Assembly (NCBI GenBank): GCA_023421735.1
Contig: JAEZSP010000036.1
Coordinates: 1 to 41,560, forward strand
Length of the DNA: 41,560 nucleotides
Source: Bacillota bacterium
GTDB lineage: Bacteria; Bacillota_A; Clostridia; Christensenellales; Aristaeellaceae
Direction: 5' to 3'
Both the position numbers and the translations under genes were made by a program. Positions 35,125 to 41,560 of the stretch are shown here, piece by piece (position 1 is the stretch's first letter; the number at the start of each line of letters is the position of its first letter). The notes beneath the pieces were generated by a model. That model was given only the letters and a program-made list of their open reading frames with translations. It was not told where the DNA came from and searched no databases.

Positions 35125-36096
35125 TCATTCGTCGCCCGATTTGAGGGCCAGTCCGAGCGCGATGAGCTTTTGCTCGACCTCTTCCAGCGACTTTTTGCCG
35201 AGGTTTCTGACCTTCATCATGTCTTCCTGATTGCGCTGCACAAGCTCTGCGACGGTGTTGATGCCGGCACGCTTGAGGCAGTTAAACGCACGCACGGAAA
35301 GGTCGAGCTCCTCTATGGTCATCTCGAGTACCTTTTCCTTGGTGTCGTTCTCCGGCTCATTGTAGTCCACGTGGACGACGTTCACCGTGAGATCTGTAAA
35401 CAGGCGCATGTTATTGGTCAGTATCTGCGCAGCGGAAGCGAGCGCCTCCTTGGGCAAGATACTTCCGTTTGTCCACACCTCGATGGTCAGCTTATCAAAG
35501 TCGGTCACCTGGCCGACGCGGGTATCCTCAACGGAGTAGCTCACCTTGCGAATCGGCGTAAAGATCGAATCCACCGGAATTACCCCGATCGGCATGCCGC
35601 CAACCTTGCTCTTTTCGAACGCGAGCTGCTTATTGCGATCCGCGGTTACGTATCCGCGGCCCTTTTCGAGGGTAATCTGCATCTGCAGATGGGCGCCTTC
35701 CGACAGGGTTGCGATGTGGAGCTCGGGATTGATGATCTCGACTTCTTCATCGGCCTTGATGTCATCGGCGGTTACCTCGCAGGGTCCCTTCGCGTCGATG
35801 GTGACGATTTTCACGTTGTCGGTATAGAGCTTTACCGAGAGCAGCTTTATGTTGAGGATCAGCTCGGCCACGTCCTCCTTGACGCCCGGCACGGTCGAGA
35901 ACTCATGCTGGACACCCTCGATCCGCACGCTTGTTGCAGCGACTCCCGGCAGGGAATTCAAAAGCACGCGGCGCAGCGAGTTTCCCAGCGTCTGACCGAA
36001 ACCACGCTCCAGCGGGTTGACGATGAACTTCGCGTAGCGATTGTTTTCGCCTATCTCCACTCGTTCGATTTTCGGCTTTTCGATTTGATCGATCAC
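35125..36096 (-). CDS. rpoA: DNA-directed RNA polymerase subunit alpha
   Basis: RNA polymerase alpha, 323 residues. The N-terminal assembly domain has [19 protein letters not shown] and the C-terminal DNA/activator-binding domain has [22 protein letters not shown] and [19 protein letters not shown]. The start codon is GTG (36096); GGAGG lies 9 bases upstream, and the family N-terminus ([11 protein letters not shown]) fits. The 116 bases between it and rpsD hold no gene but contain GC-rich inverted segments that may be a translational signal. Confidence 0.98.
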   Translation of the reverse strand: MIDQIEKPKIERVEIGENNRYAKFIVNPLERGFGQTLGNSLRRVLLNSLPGVAATSVRIEGVQHEFSTVPGVKEDVAELILNIKLLSVKLYTDNVKIVTIDAKGPCEVTADDIKADEEVEIINPELHIATLSEGAHLQMQITLEKGRGYVTADRNKQLAFEKSKVGGMPIGVIPVDSIFTPIRKVSYSVEDTRVGQVTDFDKLTIEVWTNGSILPKEALASAAQILTNNMRLFTDLTVNVVHVDYNEPENDTKEKVLEMTIEELDLSVRAFNCLKRAGINTVAELVQRNQEDMMKVRNLGKKSLEEVEQKLIALGLALKSGDE

Positions 36097-36212
36097 TCAG
36101 CGTTTCCTCCTCTCCTGACGCGGCGCGGGTTCTTCCGCGTCCGCGGAGCTTGGCCGTCCCGTGCGTCCCGCGACGGGCGGCGCGTCCTGCGAAACAAGAA
36201 ATTTCGTCGTTA

Positions 36213-36839
36213 TCAGCGGGAGTAAAGCTCGACGATCAGATTCTCCTGGATCGTCAGATCGATGTCCTCGCGCTTCGGCATGGCGTCGATGGTCGCCTTG
36301 AGGTTGGGCGCATCGATGGTCATCCACTTGGGAATGACGCGGCCGGTGCCCTCGCGCAGGGCCTTGAAGTGTTCGGACTCCGCGGACTTTTCGCGGATGG
36401 TGATGACGTCGCCAACCTCCACGATGTAGGAGGAAACGTTGACCTTCTTGCCGTTGACGCGGATATGGCCGTGGAGCACCAACTGGCGCGCCATCGGGCG
36501 GCTCGCGCCGAAACCGAGACGGTAAACCACGTTGTCGAGTCTGCGCTCCAGAAGCTGGAGCAGATTCTCGCCCGTGATGCCCTTCATACGGCCGGCCTGA
36601 ATAAAGTAGCGGTGGAACTGGCTTTCGAGAACGCCGTACGCCCTCTTGGCCTTCTGCTTTTCGCGCAGCTGCAGGCCATACTCGCTCATCTTGCGCTGGC
36701 GGGCCTGGCCATGCTCACCGGGCGGGGTGGGCCGCATGCCCACGGTGCACTTGGGGCCGTAGCACTTGTCGCCCTTCAGGAAGAGCTTGCAGCCTTCGCG
36801 GCGGCACAGGCGGCAAACGGAACCTGTATATCTAGCCAT
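36213..36839 (-). CDS. rpsD: 30S ribosomal protein S4 (zinc-binding form)
   Basis: S4 of 208 residues, the primary 16S rRNA binder. The N-terminus [16 protein letters not shown] and GDKCYGPKC carry four cysteines, the zinc-binding (C+) version. The S4 RNA-binding domain ([34 protein letters not shown]) is complete. In Gram-positives with this order S4 lies between S11 and rpoA, as here; S4 often represses its own operon. Confidence 0.98.
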   Translation of the reverse strand: MARYTGSVCRLCRREGCKLFLKGDKCYGPKCTVGMRPTPPGEHGQARQRKMSEYGLQLREKQKAKRAYGVLESQFHRYFIQAGRMKGITGENLLQLLERRLDNVVYRLGFGASRPMARQLVLHGHIRVNGKKVNVSSYIVEVGDVITIREKSAESEHFKALREGTGRVIPKWMTIDAPNLKATIDAMPKREDIDLTIQENLIVELYSR

Positions 36840-36855
36840 GAATTGTTACCTCCTG

Positions 36856-37257
36856 TTACACTCTTCTGCGCTTGGGCGGACGGCATCCATTGTGCGGAAT
36901 GGGCGTCACGTCCTTGATCATCGTGACCTCGAGACCCGCTGCCTGAAGCGAGCGGATTGCGGCCTCGCGCCCGGAACCCGGGCCTTTGACGTACACGTCG
37001 ACGGTCTTGAGGCCATAATCCATGGCATTTTTGGCGGCCGTCTCGGCGGCGGTCTGCGCAGCAAAGGGCGTGGACTTCTTGGAGCCGCGGAAGCCGAGGC
37101 CGCCTGCGGACGCCCAGGAGAGCGCGTTTCCGACGCTGTCGGTGATCGTCACGATGGTATTATTGAACGAAGAGCGGATGTGCGCCGCGCCACGCTCCAC
37201 GAGCTTTTTCTCGCGGCGCTTGCGCGTCATCTTCGACTTCAGCTTTGCCTTAGGCAT
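36856..37257 (-). CDS. rpsK: 30S ribosomal protein S11
   Basis: S11 of 133 residues, complete. Conserved [44 protein letters not shown] and [18 protein letters not shown] are present. It has a ribosome site and start 21 bases after rpsM. Confidence 0.98.
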   Translation of the reverse strand: MPKAKLKSKMTRKRREKKLVERGAAHIRSSFNNTIVTITDSVGNALSWASAGGLGFRGSKKSTPFAAQTAAETAAKNAMDYGLKTVDVYVKGPGSGREAAIRSLQAAGLEVTMIKDVTPIPHNGCRPPKRRRV

Positions 37258-37278
37258 TTTAAGATCTCCTCCTTCTCA

Positions 37279-37659
37279 CTACTTGCCGACCTTTTTCTTG
37301 CCGGCGGCTGCCTGCTTCTTCGGACCCTTTCGCGTACGCGCGTTGGTGCGGGTATTCTGCCCGCGCACCGGGAGCCCTCTTCTGTGGCGCAGGCCGCGGT
37401 AGCAGCCGATCTCCATGAGACGCTTGATGTTCATGGAAACCTCGCGACGGAGGTCACCCTCCACCTTGACATGCTTGTCGATATAGTCGCGCAAAAGGCT
37501 GATCTCGTTCTCGGTCAAGTCCTTGACCCGGGTGTCGGGATTGACGCCGGTTGCCTCGATAATGTCATCCGCGATGTTGCGGCCGATGCCGTAGATATAC
37601 GTCAGGGCTATCTCAACGCGTTTCTCCCTGGGAAGATCGACACCTGCGATTCGTGCCAT
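37279..37659 (-). CDS. rpsM: 30S ribosomal protein S13
   Basis: S13 of 126 residues. Homology begins at [26 protein letters not shown]; the ATG at 37659 has GGAGGTAA upstream and is preferred over the frame opening at 37665. The helix-two-turn-helix and the basic tail ([15 protein letters not shown]) are present. First gene of the S13-S11-S4-alpha-L17 block. Confidence 0.98.
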   Translation of the reverse strand: MARIAGVDLPREKRVEIALTYIYGIGRNIADDIIEATGVNPDTRVKDLTENEISLLRDYIDKHVKVEGDLRREVSMNIKRLMEIGCYRGLRHRRGLPVRGQNTRTNARTRKGPKKQAAAGKKKVGK

Positions 37660-37782
37660 TAACAATTACCTCCATTTTTCGAACCTGTTCCGCCGCCTGG
37701 CGACGCGCGCGGAGGGTATGTGAAAGTCGCCGGAACCCGGGGTGCCCCGGGCAGCCGCTCCGACGGCCTTTGCCTGAATTAC

Positions 37783-38152
<370 letters not shown>

Positions 38153-38155
38153 GCT

Positions 38156-38428
38156 CTAACCCTCCTCCTTCAAAAGAGACGCGGCGATTTCGCGGTCCTC
38201 CGGCGTTTCTCCGGCGGTCAGCTTCTCGCGCATGCGTTCATTGATCATTTCGGTCGCTTTCAGGTGCTTCTTCCGCTTCTTCTTTTGCTTCTGGGCGGTG
38301 TGGGTTCTGCCGTCTGCGATCAGGACGAAATGATCGTCGATCACGCCGGTAACCAGAAATCGCCTGCCCTCGTCCCGTCCGCACTTGGAAATCACGACGC
38401 GCCCGATCTCGACGGGATAGCCCTTCAT
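38156..38428 (-). CDS. KOW-domain RNA-binding protein (L14e-like), between map and infA
   Basis: A 90-residue basic protein. The first half (VEIGRVVISKCGRDEGRRFLVTGVIDDHFVLIADGRTHTAQK) is a KOW motif typical of the small protein found at this locus in Clostridia. A lysine-rich stretch (QKKKRKKHL) follows. Start ATG 38428 overlaps the map stop (ATGA) and has GGGAGG upstream. Likely a ribosome- or RNA-associated protein; exact role not known. Confidence 0.9.
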   Translation of the reverse strand: MKGYPVEIGRVVISKCGRDEGRRFLVTGVIDDHFVLIADGRTHTAQKQKKKRKKHLKATEMINERMREKLTAGETPEDREIAASLLKEEG

Positions 38429-39198
38429 GGAAGCGCCTCCCGAATCGTCATGCCGGGATACGAAAGGATTTCCGGCTCGCCCTGCGTGATGAGCACCGTG
38501 TGCTCGTAATGAGAACACAGGCTGTGGTCGCGCGTGACGACCGTCCAGCCGTCAGAGAGGATTTCCACGTGCCAGTCGCCCATGGCGATCATTGGCTCAA
38601 TGGCGAGCACCATGCCCGCTTCGAGCTTCACGCCCCGCCCGGACCGCCCGTAATTGGGCACCGACGGATCCTCATGCATTTCCCGACCGATTCCGTGACC
38701 GCATAGATCGCGGATGACGCCGTAGCCGTGTGCCTCCGCGTGCTGCTGAACGGCATGCGAGATATCACCAAGCCGGTTTCCCGCACGCGCCATGTTCGCG
38801 CCGCGCCAGAAGCATTCCTCTGTCACAGCGACAAGCTTTTGCGCCTCGGGCGTACCTGCGCCAACGAGCACGGAAAGCGCGCTGTCGGACTGCCAGGAAT
38901 CCAGGATCACGCCGCAGTCGATCGAGAGAAGTTGACCTTCCCGGAGTGGTTCCTCCGTGGAGAAGCCATGCACCACCTGATCGTCCACAGACGCACAAAT
39001 TGAGAAGGGATAGCCCTCATAGCCCTTGAAGGATGGGGTTGCGCCCGCTGCGCGAATCGTTTCCTCCGCAAACCGATCGAGATGCAGAGTCGAAACACCG
39101 GGCCGAATCTCGGCCCTGAGCGCATCAAGCACCCGCTTGAGCAGCGCACCTGCGGCGCGCATCTTTTCGATCTGGGGTCCGGTCTTAATCGAAATCAT
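38425..39198 (-). CDS. map: Methionine aminopeptidase, type I
   Basis: A 257-residue enzyme that removes initiator methionine. Metal ligands are visible: the aspartates in LLSIDCGV and WQSDSAL, the histidine in CGHGIGREMHEDP, and the glutamates in VLAIEPM and HYEHTVLIT. It overlaps adk (ATGA) upstream and the KOW gene downstream. Confidence 0.97.
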   Translation of the reverse strand: MISIKTGPQIEKMRAAGALLKRVLDALRAEIRPGVSTLHLDRFAEETIRAAGATPSFKGYEGYPFSICASVDDQVVHGFSTEEPLREGQLLSIDCGVILDSWQSDSALSVLVGAGTPEAQKLVAVTEECFWRGANMARAGNRLGDISHAVQQHAEAHGYGVIRDLCGHGIGREMHEDPSVPNYGRSGRGVKLEAGMVLAIEPMIAMGDWHVEILSDGWTVVTRDHSLCSHYEHTVLITQGEPEILSYPGMTIREALP

Positions 39199-39821
39199 AT
39201 TTCGCTCAGGCGTTCGAGGATGGATTTGAGTACATCCTCCGGTCGGTTATCACCGTCGACCGAAATCAGCTTGCCTGCCTTGTCGTAAAAGCCGATCAGG
39301 GGCGATGTCTGGTCGTGGTACACCTCGAGCCGTTTTTTGATCGTCTCGGGCTTATCGTCCTCGCGGTGATAAAGTTCGCCGCCGCAAACGGGGCAGGTTT
39401 TATCATCCGTGAGCCGTGAAATATGGTACGTGCCCTGGCACTTGAGGCACACGCGCCGTCCGGTGAGCCGCTCGAGGAGCTTCTCATCCGGAACGACGAT
39501 GTTCACAACCGCGTCGGGAGACGCGATCTGATCGAGCGCCGCGGCCTGATCGACCGTGCGGGGAAATCCATCCAGAAGGTAGCCGGCTTTGCAGTCATCC
39601 ATGGAAAGGCGTTCCTTCACCATATCGATGACCACGCTGTCTGGTACCAGCTGGCCTTTATCCATGTACTTTTTGGCTTCAAGTCCCGTAGGGGTTTCGT
39701 TCTTGAGCGCCTGCCGGAACATGTCGCCGGTCGAGATGTGCGGGACTGCGAGCTTTGCGCTCACGCCCGTCGCCTGCGTGCCCTTGCCCGCGCCGGGAGG
39801 GCCCAGAAAAATCAGTTTCAT
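39195..39821 (-). CDS. adk: Adenylate kinase (zinc-LID form)
   Basis: A 208-residue long-form adenylate kinase. P-loop GPPGAGKGTQ at 7-16. The LID domain carries Cys125, Cys128, Cys143 and Cys146, a zinc site as in many Gram-positive enzymes. The ATG at 39821 is chosen over the upstream frame opening at 39842 because MKLIFLGPPG is the normal N-terminus and AAGGA lies just ahead. Confidence 0.97.
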   Translation of the reverse strand: MKLIFLGPPGAGKGTQATGVSAKLAVPHISTGDMFRQALKNETPTGLEAKKYMDKGQLVPDSVVIDMVKERLSMDDCKAGYLLDGFPRTVDQAAALDQIASPDAVVNIVVPDEKLLERLTGRRVCLKCQGTYHISRLTDDKTCPVCGGELYHREDDKPETIKKRLEVYHDQTSPLIGFYDKAGKLISVDGDNRPEDVLKSILERLSEI

Positions 39822-39838
39822 GAATCCTTGCCTCCGAC

Positions 39839-41092
39839 TCACTTCAAGAAGCCTTTATAGTTGCGCATCGTCATGTGGCTCTCAAGCTGCCTGGTCGTCT
39901 CAAGCGAAACGGAGACCGCGATGAGCAGTGAGGACGCCGCGAACGGAAGGCTCGCGCCCACGAGGTGATAGAAAATCGTGGGGATTGTCGCGAGGAGCGC
40001 GAGGTAAATCGCGCCGAAAAGCGTAATGCGCCGAACCGTCTTTGCGAGGAAATCGGAGGTGGGACGACCCTGGCGAATGCCTGGGATCATGCCGCCGTTT
40101 TGCTGGATGTTCTTCGAAATCTCGACGGGGTTGAACGAGATGGTCGAATAGAAGAACGTGAAGCCGAAAATCATCAAAGCAAAGATCGTCTGGTAGGGCC
40201 AGCTGCCGTAAGCGACATTTTGCTCCCACCACTGATAGGCGCCGTTGCTGTTCTGAAAAAATGCGAGGATCGTCGGGGGGAACTGCATGATCGCGGAAGC
40301 AAAGATGAGGGGCAGAACGCCCGATGCATCCACCTTCAGCGGGATGTGCGTGGACTGGCCGCCGTACATCTTTCTGCCAACCATGCGCTTTGCGTACTGA
40401 ACGGGAACCCTGCGCTCGCCAAGGTTGATGAACACGACCGCTACGATCATGAGCACCGAAACCGTGAACACGACGACGTAGGTGATGCCGGAGGTACCAA
40501 AGCCGGATTTGAACATATCGCTGATCGCGGTCACAACAGAGCCGGCGAACCGGGAGATGATGCCCGCAAAGATCAAAAGCGAGATGCCGTTGCCGATGCC
40601 TTTTTCGGTGATGCGCTCGCCCAGCCACATCGCCAGACACGTACCTGTCGCAAGACAGAAGCCGATCGTCAGGACGTTCAGGAAGCCGGAAGCGGCCTGA
40701 AGGCCCGTCGTGAGCGCGACCGCCTGGAGAAAGCCGAGCGCGACCGTGACGTAACGGGTGATCTGCGCGATCTTCTTGCGGCCTTCTTCTTCTTTGTTCA
40801 TCTCCTCAAGCTTGGGGATGGCAACCGTCAGAAGCTGCATGATGATCGACGCGTTGATGTAGGGGGTGATGCCCATCGCCATGATGGAATAGTTGCCCAT
40901 GTTGGAGCCGGTAATCGAGTTGATGTAGCCAAGGAGGGAGTAGTTCTCCATGGCCGTCTTGATCACCGCGTGGTCGACGCCGGGCGCCGGGATAAAGCAC
41001 AGCATCCGGTAAATCAAAAGCATGAAGATGGTGTAGAGGATCTTCTTGCGAAGATCCGGCATCTTCCATGCGCTCCTCAATGTTTCAAGCAT
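39839..41092 (-). CDS. secY: Protein translocase subunit SecY
   Basis: A 417-residue core of the Sec translocon with about ten membrane helices. Conserved segments: LRKKILYTIFMLLIYRMLCFIPAPG, MGITPYINASIIMQLL, RITEKGIGNGISLLIFAGI, and the pore-side HIPLKVDASGVLPLIFA. ATG 41092 is 2 bases after the rplO stop (TGAGATG); in-frame codons upstream to 41116 would extend into rplO and are not needed. Confidence 0.97.
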   Translation of the reverse strand: MLETLRSAWKMPDLRKKILYTIFMLLIYRMLCFIPAPGVDHAVIKTAMENYSLLGYINSITGSNMGNYSIMAMGITPYINASIIMQLLTVAIPKLEEMNKEEEGRKKIAQITRYVTVALGFLQAVALTTGLQAASGFLNVLTIGFCLATGTCLAMWLGERITEKGIGNGISLLIFAGIISRFAGSVVTAISDMFKSGFGTSGITYVVVFTVSVLMIVAVVFINLGERRVPVQYAKRMVGRKMYGGQSTHIPLKVDASGVLPLIFASAIMQFPPTILAFFQNSNGAYQWWEQNVAYGSWPYQTIFALMIFGFTFFYSTISFNPVEISKNIQQNGGMIPGIRQGRPTSDFLAKTVRRITLFGAIYLALLATIPTIFYHLVGASLPFAASSLLIAVSVSLETTRQLESHMTMRNYKGFLK

Positions 41093-41093
41093 C

Positions 41094-41534
41094 TCAGAGC
41101 ACCTCGGCTTTCCCACCTACCGCTTCGATCTTTTCCTTCGCGGCAGCCGTGAACTTCGAGGCTTTGACAGTAAGCTTCTTGGTCAGCTCGCCGCCCGCCA
41201 TGATCTTGACGCCGTCCTGCACGTTTTTGATGACGCCCGCCTCGATGAGGTCGACGGGGGTGACAGTCTGTCCGTCGTCAAAAATCTCAAGGCGTGAAAC
41301 GTTGATTGCCGCATACTCAGTGCGGAAGTTATTGGTAAAGCCGCGCTTGGGAAGGCGCATGGTGAGAGGCATCTGACCGCCTTCGAAGCCGGGCCGCTTG
41401 CCACCGCCAGAGCGCGCCTTCGCACCCTTGTGACCCTTGCCGGAGGTCTTGCCAAGTCCGGAACCGACGCCCCGGCCCAGCCTCTTGGGGGCGGTGGTTG
41501 CGCCCTCTGCCGGATGGAGTTCGTGTAGTTTCAT
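41094..41534 (-). CDS. rplO: 50S ribosomal protein L15
   Basis: L15 of 146 residues: [44 protein letters not shown] and [18 protein letters not shown] are conserved. A strong GAGGAGGG lies ahead of the ATG at 41534. Last complete gene in the window. Confidence 0.97.
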   Translation of the reverse strand: MKLHELHPAEGATTAPKRLGRGVGSGLGKTSGKGHKGAKARSGGGKRPGFEGGQMPLTMRLPKRGFTNNFRTEYAAINVSRLEIFDDGQTVTPVDLIEAGVIKNVQDGVKIMAGGELTKKLTVKASKFTAAAKEKIEAVGGKAEVL

Positions 41535-41546
41535 CTCGGGCCCTCC

Positions 41547-41560
41547 TCAGTCTTCGATTT
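41547..41560 (-). CDS. rpmD: Possible 3' end of rpmD (L30), cut by the window edge
   Basis: On the minus strand the last bases read I-E-D-stop (TGA at 41547-41549) just ahead of rplO. L30 normally precedes L15 and ends with acidic residues, so this is the expected position, but only three codons are visible. Confidence 0.35.

Noticed and set aside
39965..41152. 395-codon plus-strand frame opposite secY
   Set aside because: Antisense shadow; charged low-complexity translation over a conserved membrane protein gene.

Overview
This 41.6 kb window is a GC-rich chromosomal segment that looks like a Bacillota (Clostridia-type, possibly Christensenellales-like gut bacterium). The main reasons are: (1) the right end carries the spc/alpha ribosomal cluster in clostridial order, rplO-secY-adk-map-KOW protein-infA-rpmJ-rpsM-rpsK-rpsD-rpoA-rplQ; (2) ribosome binding sites are AGGAGG-like; (3) promoters match sigma-A, often with an extended -10; (4) adenylate kinase, S4 and L36 keep zinc-ligand cysteines. 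The species assignment is inference. No tRNA, rRNA, CRISPR array, insertion sequence or phage gene was seen.

Layout. Positions 1-3958 (+) hold an oligopeptide ABC transporter (oppB truncated by the window edge, then oppC, oppD, oppF) and a small two-helix membrane protein. Positions 4187-13276 (-) form a sugar-use block: a LacZ-type beta-galactosidase, a multiple-monosaccharide ABC transporter (chvE-like binding protein, mmsA, mmsB) and a (alpha/alpha)6-type glycosidase-like protein; each unit has its own recognisable promoter or terminator. Positions 13387-15320 (+) hold an AAC(3)-family acetyltransferase and an M24 peptidase. Positions 15372-19172 (-) hold a VOC protein and a three-gene D-amino-acid operon (ridA, N-acyl-D-amino-acid deacylase, fold-type III PLP D-serine/D-threonine enzyme). 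Positions 19274-21636 (-) hold a helix-turn-helix regulator coupled to a transmembrane Ser/Thr kinase with an outward-facing leucine-rich-repeat domain.

Positions 21761-28315 (-) hold a MutS2-like ATPase without its Smr nuclease domain, preceded by a consensus promoter and a structured leader with a terminator; then altronate dehydratase coupled to a secreted protein of unknown function, and pyruvate kinase. Positions 28382-32032 (+) hold a lactonase, an M20 amidohydrolase, a small zinc-ribbon protein and a GH32 fructosidase. Positions 32183-34517 (-) hold an MscS channel, a HIT-like protein and a metallophosphoesterase, all with ATGA overlaps. Positions 34589-41560 (-) are the ribosomal/SecY/RNA polymerase cluster.

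The genes fit a fermentative saccharolytic life: uptake of peptides and monosaccharides, cleavage of beta-galactosides and fructans, hexuronate breakdown and recovery of D-amino acids. The most novel-looking element is the leader at 23743-23903: a perfect TTGACA-17-TATAAT promoter, a closed multi-helix fold, a 5-codon leader reading frame with a strong Shine-Dalgarno, and an intrinsic terminator whose 5' arm can alternatively pair with the closing helix.
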